Positions 15,601-23,277 of a DNA stretch of 64,000 nt are shown here, piece after piece. The translations under genes were made by a program, and so were the position numbers. The stretch spans positions 1-64,000 of the forward strand of contig JAFZPJ010000060.1 in NCBI GenBank assembly GCA_017550385.1, in the 5' to 3' direction. Position 1 is the first letter of the stretch. Every line of letters starts with the position of its first letter. The notes beneath the pieces are model-generated. The model was not told the origin of the DNA and made no database searches. It worked only from the letters and a program-made list of their open reading frames with translations. Origin of the DNA: Clostridiales bacterium. Its GTDB lineage: Bacteria; Bacillota; Clostridia; Saccharofermentanales; Saccharofermentanaceae.

Positions 15601-17243
15601 GTTCGTTCGATTCGGGCAAGAGCAGGACCAACGAGGCCGAGGCGGTGAGCCTTACGGAAGAACTCGTGAAGTGCTTCCATGATGAGGAGAAGTCCAAGCG
15701 CACGTACGGCATAGTCACGTTCAACATCCAGCAGCAGAGCCTGATCGAAGACAAGATCGACGAGGAGTGCAGGAAGGATACCGAGTTCGAGAAATGGGCA
15801 TTCGGCGGGGAAGAGCCGATCTTCATCAAGAACCTGGAGAACGTACAGGGCGATGAGCGCGACGTGATCCTGTTCTCGGTCGGATACGGTCCTGACAGCG
15901 AGGGCAAGCAGTCGATGAATTTCGGCCCGCTGAACAGGGACGGAGGATGGCGAAGGCTTAACGTAGCCGTTACCCGTTCGCGCTGCGGGATGAAGGTGTT
16001 CTCGTCGATCGAGCCCGAGACGCTCAGAGTGACAGACGCCACCCCCGAGGGAGTCAAGGCGTTCAAGAGATTCCTCATGTACGCAGGCGGCAACGGCAAC
16101 TGGGATTCCGATATCCCGGCGTCCGCAGCAGGAGAGGGCAATTCTCCGGTCATCGACAGGAGTGCGAAGTTCACCGGCATTGCCGATGATATATGCGCGC
16201 GCCTTGCAGATAAGGGCTACAAGTTAGAGCGCGGAGTCGGTGATTCCGGCTTCAAGGTCGATATCGGCGTGACCAGGCAGGACGAAGACGATTACTGCCT
16301 CGGCATCCTGATCGACGGTGCGGGCGTAGGCAAGAACGATTCTGCTTACTCGCGTGAGATCGCACAGCCGGGCGTGTTGAGAGGTCTCGGCTGGAAGATA
16401 CTGAGGATCTGGTCCATCGACTGGTGGGAAGATCCTGATGCCGTGATAGCTGCCATCGTCGGTGCTATTGAGACGGATGCGCCTTCCGAGCCGGCCGCTG
16501 AGCAGGAGCCCGAGATCCCGATTACGGACTATACCGAGCAGATAGAAGCAGAATCCGAGTCTGCAGCGGAGCCTGAAGCGGCGGATGAGCAGCCTGCCGA
16601 AGCAGAGCCGGCCGCAGAAGAAGCGGACGACGTAAAAAAAAAGACTGAATCCTTAGCTGACACCCCTGTCCCATACCGGGTCTGGCCCTGCGCGCTCTCC
16701 GAGATGACCTCGGAGGAGTTCCGTGATGCCAGGAACACGCAGATGCTGAGCCAGGCGGTGCTTGAGATAGTGGAGGCAGAGGCGCCCATAAGCTTTGACG
16801 TGCTCACGGACCGCCTTTGTGCGGCTTGCGGCATCACGCGCAAGTCTCCGCAGATCATCGAGCGCTGCGAGTATCTGGTCAAGTATTCCAAGATACATCA
16901 GACCGCGCAGAATCTGGCTTTGCACCCGACTCCCGAGACCAAGAAGGTCTTCCTCTGGCGTCACGAAGGCGAAGAGGACGGGCTCACTGAGCATTTTCGA
17001 AAGCCTGCGGAAGGGGATAAGCCCAGAGATGCCCAGGACATCACGCTCCAGGAGGCTGCCAGGGCTGCGGTCTATGTCGCGAAGACCCAATACGGCATGC
17101 CCCGCGAGGACCTCGTCAAGCAGACGGCTTATGCGCTGGGCTTCAAGACGGCAGGCGGCTGGTCGGCCCTTCTGGCCACTGCCGGCATAGATTACGCCGT
17201 CCATGCGGGCGAGCTGTCCGAGACGCCGCTCAAGATAGTCTGA
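12657..17243 (+). CDS. DUF4011-SF1 helicase-nuclease-DUF3320 protein (Hhe-like)
   Basis: A 1528-residue protein. The N-terminal DUF4011 domain (FDLWERKLLDLSARNALLN) leads into a superfamily 1 helicase with Walker A GPPGTGKSQ (about 327-335), an inserted coiled region of about 450 residues, Walker B VFDEASQL (about 870), VVGDPKQMPPTSFF, HYRSRHESLI, VQGDERDVI and VAVTRSR (about 1103). A Vsr/MTES_1575-like nuclease region follows (about 1165-1268, with KVDIGV, GILIDG and the RIWSIDWWED block), then an acidic Ala/Glu/Pro linker and a DUF3320 winged-helix end (about 1340-1525). DUF4011-helicase-Vsr is the architecture listed as the defence system Hhe. Start chosen at 12657 because GGGGG lies upstream; TATAAT is at 12621. 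It stands alone between housekeeping genes. Confidence 0.88.
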   Translation: MSDNVQDRSRNKFDLWERKLLDLSARNALLNCKIKGKAVPLLVTSCCDAEDLISQEKDYAVLPRTDAGENEDKTPKIPDIEFEFEKISDTSAIAEVLTEGIKASTPKIYTPLTEKEYDDRMKQLYRSARVAFEEDGAGTLFLACGFLKWSEEGKESYYAPLVLVPVELKRKIGLGKYSMRKTDSDVSINITILEKLRQDFDIDIEELGGELPSDASGIDVKTILDTFKGAVAPKDGWEVIDACVLGMFSFSQFVMWNDLHNHREEISSNKIVKSLLEGGLSWEYEDMERSASSFTDDGTTYLPISADASQLYAIKRAKDGASFVLHGPPGTGKSQTITSMIANCIADGKKVLFVAEKKAALDVVYSRLGKIGIAPFCLELHSNKVRKSYVLDQLETAMAERAKAVATSGGGYQTMLDNVKARRAELDSYMKALGEPQNCGYSLFEMLNVYGTNKDYPDVILDEGYDQDMSEAKVEACRAALGELKASGTGLSGVLAAVKATEYSQDTKVQLAPELDSLEQAADRLDAAVRAFAAAYPKLGSGEDFASVRRLADAVEKYTKDRAEILKDWTPEFLALDGVAKKAELAAAQSKFALFRSGAVGKVYDGIKALDKSGAHRGDLDAQLDRLNAYKAEYSAYGFEAESPKLSPVMTDLLVSKEDYVKAYAAVKARLGLEDEALMPDTGNLASVKALIADVRANENQIRSKTIFNACAARCAELKISGVVKAFEEGVLNEEQLIPAYDKAWAKLMACSVIDNTPVLKGFSGKIFDEKVQQLKKISDDFELVTRQEIYYQIAAHLPEIKDITAAAASGLGTLQKAIKSKGRNISIRSLLTGIQELILNITPCVLMSPMSVAQFIAPSERPMFDLVVFDEASQLPTCKAVGVIARGKEAVVVGDPKQMPPTSFFKGQVLVEEDPETEDLESILDDCLAVNMPETHLLWHYRSRHESLIAFSNKYFYENKLYTFPSVDDQTSLVTLEKCAGSFDSGKSRTNEAEAVSLTEELVKCFHDEEKSKRTYGIVTFNIQQQSLIEDKIDEECRKDTEFEKWAFGGEEPIFIKNLENVQGDERDVILFSVGYGPDSEGKQSMNFGPLNRDGGWRRLNVAVTRSRCGMKVFSSIEPETLRVTDATPEGVKAFKRFLMYAGGNGNWDSDIPASAAGEGNSPVIDRSAKFTGIADDICARLADKGYKLERGVGDSGFKVDIGVTRQDEDDYCLGILIDGAGVGKNDSAYSREIAQPGVLRGLGWKILRIWSIDWWEDPDAVIAAIVGAIETDAPSEPAAEQEPEIPITDYTEQIEAESESAAEPEAADEQPAEAEPAAEEADDVKKKTESLADTPVPYRVWPCALSEMTSEEFRDARNTQMLSQAVLEIVEAEAPISFDVLTDRLCAACGITRKSPQIIERCEYLVKYSKIHQTAQNLALHPTPETKKVFLWRHEGEEDGLTEHFRKPAEGDKPRDAQDITLQEAARAAVYVAKTQYGMPREDLVKQTAYALGFKTAGGWSALLATAGIDYAVHAGELSETPLKIV

Positions 17244-17282
17244 TAACGTGTAAATAAAGCCTTAATTTTGCCTTCCTTGCGG

Positions 17283-17311
17283 TTGACTTAGGGTAACCCA
17301 AAAAGTATTAT
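17283..17311 (+). promoter_or_regulatory. Promoter of the aldolase gene
   Basis: TTGACT (17283-17288), a 17-nt spacer and TATTAT (17306-17311). The spacer contains the 9-bp palindrome GGGTAACCC (17291-17299), a possible regulator site. Confidence 0.75.
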
Positions 17312-17375
17312 TATTGCGGACGTTTTGAAGGGCTTCGACCCTTCGTCAAAATAATTAATGAAGGAGTGCATAATT

Positions 17376-18344
17376 ATGGCATTAGTTACTTCTACCGAAA
17401 TGTTTAAGAAGGCTTATGACGGCGGTTACGCTATCGGTGCTTTCAACGTTAACAACATGGAGATCGTTCAGGGCATAACAGAGGCTGCTGCTGAACTCAA
17501 GTCACCTGTTATTCTTCAGGCTTCCGCAGGCGCAAGAAAGTACGCTAACAACGACTATCTCGTACACCTCGTAAAGGCTGCAGTTGAGCTTCACCCTGAG
17601 GTTCCTATGGTTCTTCACCTTGACCACGGCGCAGATTTCGAGACATGTAAGTCCTGCATCGATTCCGGCTTCACATCTGTCATGATCGACTACTCAAGCC
17701 ACAGCTTCGAGGAGAACATCGCAGAGTCCAAGAAGGTTGCTGATTACGCTCACGATCACGGCGTAGTTGTTGAGGCTGAGCTTGGTACACTCGCTGGTAT
17801 CGAGGATGACGTTAAGGTTGAGGCAGGACAGGAGTCCTACACAAGACCTGAAGAGGTTGAGGAATTCGTTTCCAGAACAGGCGTTGACTCCCTCGCAATC
17901 GCTATCGGTACTTCCCACGGCGCTTACAAGTTCACACCTGATCAGTGCACAAGAAACGAGCAGGGTATCCTCGTACCTCCGCCGCTCCGTTTTGACGTTC
18001 TCGAAGAGTGCATGAAGAGAATCCCCGGATTCCCTATCGTTCTCCACGGTTCTTCTTCCGTACCTCAGGAGTACGTTTCCATCATCAACGAGTTCGGCGG
18101 CGCTATGCCTGACGCTATCGGCATCCCTGAGGAGCAGCTCCGTAAGGCAGCTCAGCTCGCAGTCTGCAAGATCAACATCGACTCAGACCTCCGTCTGGGC
18201 ATGACAGCAGGCATCCGTAAGCACTTCACAGAGCACCCTGATCACTTCGATCCCCGTCAGTACCTCGGTGATGGCCGTGCTAACGTTAAGGCTATCGTTG
18301 CTCACAAGATCAAGGACGTTCTCGGTTCCGACAACAAGATCTGA
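17376..18344 (+). CDS. fba: Class II fructose-bisphosphate aldolase
   Basis: A 322-residue class II aldolase that cleaves fructose 1,6-bisphosphate to dihydroxyacetone phosphate and glyceraldehyde 3-phosphate in glycolysis. Zn ligand segments are present: HLDHGADFE, VEAELGTLAG, GTSHGAYK and LHGSSSVP. Codon choice is strongly biased, as expected of a highly expressed gene. GAAGGAG sits 10 nt before the ATG at 17376; the in-frame ATG at 17358 lacks a ribosome binding site. It has its own promoter and terminator, so it is monocistronic. Confidence 0.95.
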   Translation: MALVTSTEMFKKAYDGGYAIGAFNVNNMEIVQGITEAAAELKSPVILQASAGARKYANNDYLVHLVKAAVELHPEVPMVLHLDHGADFETCKSCIDSGFTSVMIDYSSHSFEENIAESKKVADYAHDHGVVVEAELGTLAGIEDDVKVEAGQESYTRPEEVEEFVSRTGVDSLAIAIGTSHGAYKFTPDQCTRNEQGILVPPPLRFDVLEECMKRIPGFPIVLHGSSSVPQEYVSIINEFGGAMPDAIGIPEEQLRKAAQLAVCKINIDSDLRLGMTAGIRKHFTEHPDHFDPRQYLGDGRANVKAIVAHKIKDVLGSDNKI

Positions 18345-18368
18345 TCTTAGAGTTAGGATTATTACTTC

Positions 18369-18405
18369 AGAGGCTGCGCTTCACGGCGCGGCCTCTTTTT
18401 TTTTT
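18369..18405 (+). terminator. Strong terminator after the aldolase gene
   Basis: AGAGGC...GCCTCT stem with an inner GCGC/GCGC region and a TTCAC loop, followed by a run of ten or more T. Confidence 0.95.
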
Positions 18406-18430
18406 GCTCCATATTCCGTGTTTGCAGATT

Positions 18431-18527
18431 ATTAGCAAAAACGGCCTGTTTTTGCTAATAATCTTCTAAATTAGCGAATAATTAGCGAAAAACGGGGATT
18501 TTTGCTATTTTTCTTCTAACTCTCGCC
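18431..18527. repeat. Two-unit 50-bp hairpin array, homologous to 61354-61449
   Basis: Unit 1 starts at 18432 (TTAGCAAAAACGG...TTTTTGCTAA) and unit 2 at 18482 (TTAGCGAAAAACGG...TTTTTGCTA). Each can fold into a hairpin with an A-run facing a T-run. The approximately 95-bp block aligns without gaps to 61354-61449, including the 50-bp period and the terminal CTAACTCT. Confidence 0.85.
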
Positions 18528-18566
18528 GCTGCCCCCTCCCGAAAAGGCAAAACCAGCGAAATGTTG

Positions 18567-18572
18567 TATAAT
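18567..18572 (+). promoter_or_regulatory. -10 box six bases before the ATG (leaderless start)
   Basis: A perfect TATAAT ends six bases before the ATG at 18579, so transcription should begin at or near the A of the start codon. There is no Shine-Dalgarno sequence. No -35 consensus is seen. Confidence 0.55.
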
Positions 18573-18578
18573 CACCCT

Positions 18579-19055
18579 ATGGCACAGAAAGACTTACCGC
18601 TTTTTGAGAAACCCGGTCAGCTGGATCCCGGACGCAAGGTCCCCAACACTAAGGACCCGGCGTTCACTATTCATACTCATTACAGGGAAGGGGACACTGT
18701 CCCTGCGGATGACCGCATCGTTTACACCGAGGAGTCGGTCAACGCGATGCAGCCTTTTGAAGATGAGGCATTATTAAGAGGCGACGTTAAGCCCAAGAAG
18801 ACCGGTAAGGTCACTGGCAACGCCTATATCTCACGCACATACGATCCTGAGCAGGATTACAATAACGAAGGTCACAAGGTCAAGGTCAACTCTGACCCGA
18901 TGGCGGGCGCAGCCAGCCCCGTGCATGCTAAGTCAGCCTTTAAGGCCGAGAATCCGGGGTTCTTCAATGACATCCGTAAGCTGGGCTTATATACTGCAGC
19001 AGTCTGCATCCTGATCGCCCTTGAGATCGGCTGTCTTATCTGGCTGCTCCACTGA
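18579..19055 (+). CDS. Hypothetical tail-anchored membrane protein (158 aa)
   Basis: A hydrophilic, Pro/Asp/Lys-rich protein of 158 residues with one C-terminal membrane span (about 136-156) ending in CLIWLLH, so probably tail-anchored with its body in the cytoplasm. No signal peptide and no recognised domain. The start is placed at the ATG of MAQKDLPLF because TATAAT lies just upstream and the mRNA is probably leaderless; an in-frame ATG 18 nt upstream overlaps the promoter. It is followed by a two-copy 62-bp repeat. Confidence 0.65.
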   Translation: MAQKDLPLFEKPGQLDPGRKVPNTKDPAFTIHTHYREGDTVPADDRIVYTEESVNAMQPFEDEALLRGDVKPKKTGKVTGNAYISRTYDPEQDYNNEGHKVKVNSDPMAGAASPVHAKSAFKAENPGFFNDIRKLGLYTAAVCILIALEIGCLIWLLH

Positions 19056-19063
19056 TCGACTTT

Positions 19064-19183
19064 TTGGTGGCGTTATCAACAGTTTGAGCCACCATTTCGT
19101 GCAATGCTGCCTGAGATTACACAAAATGGTGGCGTTTAAACGTAAAAAACCTACCCAATCATGCAATGCCTCATGAACCACAT
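19064..19183. repeat. Two-copy intergenic repeat with 62-bp period
   Basis: GGTGGCGTT recurs at 19066 and 19128, and TGCAATGC recurs at 19100 and 19162, both with a spacing of 62 bp. GGTGGC (19066) and GCCACC (19088) form an inverted repeat. The array fills the space between the convergent genes ending at 19055 and 19237. Confidence 0.6.
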
Positions 19184-19184
19184 A

Positions 19185-19213
19185 AAAATGCGCACCGCCT
19201 GGGTGCGCATTTC
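19185..19213. terminator. Terminator of the uracil permease gene
   Basis: AATGCGCACC pairs with GGGTGCGCATT around GCCT, flanked by A-rich and T-rich tracts. It can serve both convergent genes. Confidence 0.85.
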
Positions 19214-19236
19214 TCATTATCAGATTATTTAACCGA

Positions 19237-20772
19237 TTACTTCTCTTCAGCTTTTTCTTCCTTGTCCTCTTTCTTGGACTTTACCAGCGTCTTGCCGGCA
19301 GGCTCGGGCTTGATAGTCTCATCCTTTGCCTGTGCTGCTTTCTGCTTATCTTCAAAGACATAGTCCTTGCCGGGCAGTGCAGCATTGAGCATGATTCCGA
19401 TGAGCGAACCTACAGCGAGGCCGGACAGGGAGATTACGAGCGGATCACCGTTGATCGTACCGCAAGGGAGGCTGATAGCTCCTGCAGCAGAATATGTGAC
19501 ACCGATCGAGAGTACGAGGATGAGCGCCGCGATGATGACGTTGCGCACCTTGGAGAAGTCGATCTGGTTTTCGACGAGGTTACGTACGCCTACTGCGGAG
19601 ATCATGCCGTAGAGCACGAGCGAGATACCGCCGACTACAGGAGTAGGGATGGCGGAGATGCAGGCTGCGAGCTTGGGTGAGAACGAGAAGAAGATCGCAA
19701 ATACTGCTGCGAGCTCGATTACGAGCGGGTCAAATACCTTGGACAGTGTAAGAACGCCCGTGTTCTCGCCGTATGTCGTGTTTGCCGGAGCACCGAACAG
19801 GGAAGCGATGGTTGTTGCAAGACCGTCGCCCGTGAGTGTTCTGTGGAGTCCCGGATCCTGGATGAAGTTCTTGCCGACTGTGGAAGAGATAGCGGAGATG
19901 TCGCCGATATGCTCAACTACTGTAGCGAGGGAGATAGGTACGATAGTAATAACCGCGTTGAGGAGCAGAGCCTGATCCAGGTTGCCGCCTGCGAAGATCG
20001 AGAAAACAGTGTTCTCTCCCTGAACAGGGAGTCCGACCCAAGCTGCGTTCTGGATATTATCGATGCTAGCCTGTGTGAACAGCTGGAGGTTCGGGTCTCC
20101 GCCGATGCAGTAAACGACATTGGGAACAGCGCCCTCGACGCCTGCGTTAAGGTCAACTGCGGTGGACAGAGGTGCTGACATGAAGATGATGCAGACGAGG
20201 CATGCGCCGACAACGCCGAGGAGGATAGGGAGGATCTTGACCATTCCCTTGCCCCAGATGTTGCAGATAACGATGATGAGGATAGCAACGACTGCGACGA
20301 GCCAGTTGGTCGAGCAGCTGTTGATGGCGGTGCCGGAGAGGCACAGACCGATAGCGATGATGATGGGACCCGTAACGATGGGCGGGAAGAACTTCATGAC
20401 GCGGTTAACGCCGAAGCCCTTGATGGCAGCTGCGAGTGCCAGGTACACAAGACCTGCGCAGGCAACGCCGAAACATGCATAAGGCAGAAGCTCAGCCTCA
20501 CCATGAGGCGCGATCGCGAAATATCCTGCCAGGAACGCGAAAGACGATCCGAGGAAAGCGGGAACCTTCCTCTTGGAGAGTATGTGGAACAGAAGCGTGC
20601 CGAGACCGGCAAAGAGCAGTGTCGCGGACACGGAAAGACCGGTCAGAGCCGGGACGAGGACCGTCGAGCCGAACATGGCGAACATGTGCTGAAGGCCCAA
20701 AACAACGACGCGTCCGGCGCCAAGTTTCCTGGCATCGTAGACCGCGCCGTCTTGCAATGAAGTCTTACTCAT
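19237..20772 (-). CDS. uraA: Uracil/xanthine permease of the NCS2 family
   Basis: A 511-residue NCS2 transporter with about 12-14 hydrophobic segments. The family block NTTYGENTGV and the preceding HIGDISAI helix resemble UraA-type uracil:proton symporters, and the N-terminal LGLQHMFAMFGSTVLVP is the family opening. A charged cytoplasmic tail (Lys/Glu/Ala/Asp repeats, about 40 residues) is longer than usual. AGGAGG precedes the ATG. No pyrimidine biosynthesis genes or PyrR leader are visible nearby. Uracil rather than xanthine is inferred from the TYGENTG motif. Confidence 0.88.
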   Translation of the reverse strand: MSKTSLQDGAVYDARKLGAGRVVVLGLQHMFAMFGSTVLVPALTGLSVSATLLFAGLGTLLFHILSKRKVPAFLGSSFAFLAGYFAIAPHGEAELLPYACFGVACAGLVYLALAAAIKGFGVNRVMKFFPPIVTGPIIIAIGLCLSGTAINSCSTNWLVAVVAILIIVICNIWGKGMVKILPILLGVVGACLVCIIFMSAPLSTAVDLNAGVEGAVPNVVYCIGGDPNLQLFTQASIDNIQNAAWVGLPVQGENTVFSIFAGGNLDQALLLNAVITIVPISLATVVEHIGDISAISSTVGKNFIQDPGLHRTLTGDGLATTIASLFGAPANTTYGENTGVLTLSKVFDPLVIELAAVFAIFFSFSPKLAACISAIPTPVVGGISLVLYGMISAVGVRNLVENQIDFSKVRNVIIAALILVLSIGVTYSAAGAISLPCGTINGDPLVISLSGLAVGSLIGIMLNAALPGKDYVFEDKQKAAQAKDETIKPEPAGKTLVKSKKEDKEEKAEEK

Positions 20773-20980
20773 AACAAAACCTCCTAAGTGTTATCTTTTG
20801 TATCTTAACACTCTTTATTTTCTATATGACAATCATATTACAAACGAAAAGCACAAATCGGCCGGTGACATTTTGTTCATAAACATATTCATAAATAGGG
20901 GGTTAGTGTCCATTTTGTTACGACGAAACCGTAAATTTTAAACCCGAAGTTAACTAAAATTGAAAACATTTTGGGCAATA

Positions 20981-21009
20981 TTGACAGCATTATGGCAGAC
21001 GAATAGAAT
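20981..21009 (+). promoter_or_regulatory. Promoter of the type IV pilus operon
   Basis: TTGACA (20981-20986), a 17-nt spacer and TAGAAT (21004-21009), about 65 nt upstream of the pilin start. The 5' leader contains short inverted repeats (for example TCGAAT near 21011 with ATTCGA near 21056). I looked for a c-di-GMP aptamer and saw none. The AT-rich stretch 20773-20980 holds no ORF. Confidence 0.75.
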
Positions 21010-21074
21010 CGAATTATCAATCAAGGGTGACCCCCGAACAAATCTAAAAGATAGATTCGAAAGGAGACAAGATT

Positions 21075-21491
21075 ATGAAAAAGATTAGAACTAGCAAGAA
21101 GGGCTTCACACTCGCAGAGCTTTTGATCGTTGTAGCTATCATCGGTGTACTCGTAGGTATCTCAATCCCGATCTTCTCAGCTCAGCTTAAGAAGTCAAGA
21201 GTTGCTACAAACCAGGCTAATGCACGTGCTGCTTATGCTGCTGCAAAGGCTGCTTATCTCGATACAGAAGGAACAAGGGGCGGTTCATATGTTGTAGATA
21301 CAGGCGTGTTTACTGCTGTTACTACAGCTCCTACAGAAGGAACAGCAATTTCAACTACTGCTATTAAAGATTGGAAAGTAGATGGTAATGGTTTTACTTC
21401 TGAATTAGATGACAAGATCGCAACAACATGGTATGTTGCACTTGACGAAAATGGTAATGTAACAAGCATCAGTGCAACTTTCCCTTCTTAA
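21075..21491 (+). CDS. pilA: Type IV pilin, major subunit
   Basis: A 138-residue prepilin with a 13-residue basic leader ending in KKG, cleavage before Phe, and the class III N-terminal helix FTLAELLIVVAIIGVLVGIS with Glu at mature position 5. The body has no Cys pair, so no pilin disulfide. AAAGGAGA precedes the ATG. Its own strong promoter and a terminator immediately after suggest high expression compared with downstream genes, as expected of the major subunit. The prepilin peptidase at 26951 should process it. Confidence 0.93.
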   Translation: MKKIRTSKKGFTLAELLIVVAIIGVLVGISIPIFSAQLKKSRVATNQANARAAYAAAKAAYLDTEGTRGGSYVVDTGVFTAVTTAPTEGTAISTTAIKDWKVDGNGFTSELDDKIATTWYVALDENGNVTSISATFPS

Positions 21492-21528
21492 GTGATGTGT
21501 CAAAAAAACATATTTTTAAGTAGATGTG

Positions 21529-21557
21529 GAGGCCGGGTTCATTGCCCGGCCTTCTTC
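21529..21557 (+). terminator. Attenuating terminator after the major pilin gene
   Basis: GGCCGGG (21531-21537) pairs with CCCGGCC (21545-21551) around a 7-nt loop, followed by TTCTTCG rather than a clean T-run. Partial read-through would supply the remaining pilus genes at a lower level. Confidence 0.75.
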
Positions 21558-21636
21558 GTAAAACCAAATTGTTGCAAACTTCTAAAGTAAAACTGATATC
21601 TTTGTATTATAATTAGTAAAAGCAATATTTGGGATT

Positions 21637-21645
21637 TGGTATAAT
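21637..21645 (+). promoter_or_regulatory. Extended -10 promoter inside the pilus operon
   Basis: TGGTATAAT matches TGnTATAAT and ends five bases before the ATG at 21650. It may give a second, leaderless or near-leaderless transcript of the assembly genes. Confidence 0.5.
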
Positions 21646-21649
21646 TGGA

Positions 21650-22180
21650 ATGAAGAGAACGGTTGCTTACAATTCAACCAGGCGTGGCTTCACACTTGCG
21701 GAGCTCGTGGTCGCCATGGCTATCATTATGATCCTTGTCGGAATAGGTGTCCCAATATTCTCGAACGTTCTAAAGAATCACCGGATGAAGCAGGTAAAGG
21801 AACAAGAGCTGGCAGCAAAGGCGGCTGCTGTTTCTGCATTTTATGCTGGATATGACAGCAAAGGCAATGTTGTCGATATCACTGAGAACAAAAGCGGTTA
21901 TTGTACTTTCCTTTATGACGAAGCAAATGGGGCAGTATATGTAGTAAATTCCAATTGTGGAGTATCCGGCTTTTCCGGTACAACCATCGAGAGCTACGGA
22001 CTGAAGATCTCAAACAGTGAGGACTACACAAAACAAGTCATACTTGTTACGTTTGACGGAAGGTATCACCAGAAAGTCACTAAAAATCCTCCCAATGGCG
22101 ACGAGAGCAGAGGCGCATGTCAGGAGCCGATAATCAAAGTGTCATGGGTATCGGCGCCATCACTTATTAAAGGTGCATAA
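21650..22180 (+). CDS. Minor type IV pilin
   Basis: A 176-residue prepilin-like protein with leader ending TRRG, then FTLAELVVAMAIIMILVGIG with Glu5 present. The globular part holds a few Cys residues. The start is uncertain: the ATG at 21650 lies five bases after a -10 box and lacks a Shine-Dalgarno site. It is three bases upstream of the next pilin-like gene. It is likely a minor subunit that primes or modifies the pilus. Base composition is AT-richer than in the flanking kilobases. Confidence 0.85.
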   Translation: MKRTVAYNSTRRGFTLAELVVAMAIIMILVGIGVPIFSNVLKNHRMKQVKEQELAAKAAAVSAFYAGYDSKGNVVDITENKSGYCTFLYDEANGAVYVVNSNCGVSGFSGTTIESYGLKISNSEDYTKQVILVTFDGRYHQKVTKNPPNGDESRGACQEPIIKVSWVSAPSLIKGA

Positions 22181-22183
22181 ACG

Positions 22184-22939
22184 ATGAAGATCAATAAGCG
22201 GAAAAACAAGGAGTTGTTAAGAAGCAGCGAGGGTTCATCGCTTGCTATAGCGCTGATTTTCTTTTTGGTGTGTTCGATAATATGTGCAGGTATTATTGCT
22301 CTTGCAAACTCTTCTGTCAGCAGCGCTGCAAAGAACTATGATGCTGATACTGTTGAGACTTCGTACAATGGTGCGCCTATACCGGATCCCGTGGATCCTG
22401 TTCCTACTCCGGACCCCTTGTATCCGGAAGAATCAGCAGCTGTAACAGCTGTATATAATATTCTGTATGCTGACCTTAATGATGTGTATAACACTGTTGA
22501 GAGTGGTAAGACAAAGACGATAAACAAAAGTCCGTCGACTATAACTTATGAGATCTTTTCTTTCATCAACTGCTATTTTGAGAACACAAAACCAAATATG
22601 AATCAACAAAAGGTGTATTGGCGTACTACTGATCCTGATCACCCTGAATACGGCGATATTATTAAAAGGGATTTTACTATTACTCTTGCCGGTCAGAAAC
22701 CTGTAAAGGTTACGATCATATTGACGGATGTAGATGGTTCGGTCGGTGATGCGGTTGGCAATAATAATCCGGGCTGTATGCAGTTTAAGTCTGTTTTGAT
22801 AACGATTGAAAGTAAAAATACCGCGTGTACATATAAGCGAACCATTACTTTTGAATTCACTGACAAATGCTATTTTAAGAGCTACAGCGGTGGTACAGGC
22901 GGATATCATTTCGAATTCAAGAATCAAACTTTTGGTTAA
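22184..22939 (+). CDS. PilX-like pilus protein with atypical N-terminus
   Basis: A 251-residue protein with a basic leader and an N-terminal hydrophobic segment (EGSSLAIALIFFLVCSIICA, about 17-37), then a Pro/Asp-rich stretch and a beta-rich body. It lacks the GFTLxE signature but the position, topology and SSEGSSLAIA segment recall PilX-type minor pilins, which also begin with G/S-rich N-termini. The operon context (3 nt after the previous pilin gene) supports a pilus role. Whether the prepilin peptidase cleaves it is unclear. Confidence 0.75.
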   Translation: MKINKRKNKELLRSSEGSSLAIALIFFLVCSIICAGIIALANSSVSSAAKNYDADTVETSYNGAPIPDPVDPVPTPDPLYPEESAAVTAVYNILYADLNDVYNTVESGKTKTINKSPSTITYEIFSFINCYFENTKPNMNQQKVYWRTTDPDHPEYGDIIKRDFTITLAGQKPVKVTIILTDVDGSVGDAVGNNNPGCMQFKSVLITIESKNTACTYKRTITFEFTDKCYFKSYSGGTGGYHFEFKNQTFG

Positions 22940-22969
22940 TATGGATCGGATCAACTTTACGGGGGTTAT

Positions 22970-23251
22970 ATGATGGATAAGAGATATAACAAATATTCAA
23001 ATGGTGAATCGTTGTCAGAGACATTAGTTGCAGCTCTGATAATCTCGCTTGCTATGATAATGCTCTTCTCCGGAGCCAAGGTTGGTACTGATATCATGGG
23101 TAAGTCCAAAGCTGAATATAAGACATACTTTGATAATCTTAATGCATATGAAGTGAGCCAGGCTGCATATGTTGCTGAATACAAATTGAAGTATCCGACA
23201 GAGATAACCCCGATAACTAATTATACGTTTACAATCGACCCCAAAAAGTAA
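22970..23251 (+). CDS. Short pseudopilin-like protein (93 aa)
   Basis: A 93-residue protein whose hydrophobic helix is preceded by NGESLSETLVAALIISLAMI, a variant prepilin motif in which Gly is followed by Glu instead of Phe/Met and a further Glu lies at mature position 5. The tail is short (about 50 residues). GGGGGT lies upstream. Its place among pilin genes and the helix suggest a minor tip subunit. The Gly|Glu junction is unusual and worth testing against the peptidase. Confidence 0.75.
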   Translation: MMDKRYNKYSNGESLSETLVAALIISLAMIMLFSGAKVGTDIMGKSKAEYKTYFDNLNAYEVSQAAYVAEYKLKYPTEITPITNYTFTIDPKK

Positions 23252-23277
23252 CGCTGTCAAGGTAGAGGATAAGTCTT

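Noticed and set aside
21010..21074. Possible c-di-GMP riboswitch ahead of pilA.
   Set aside because: The leader is too short (about 60 nt) and lacks the conserved GEMM core; only short inverted repeats are seen.
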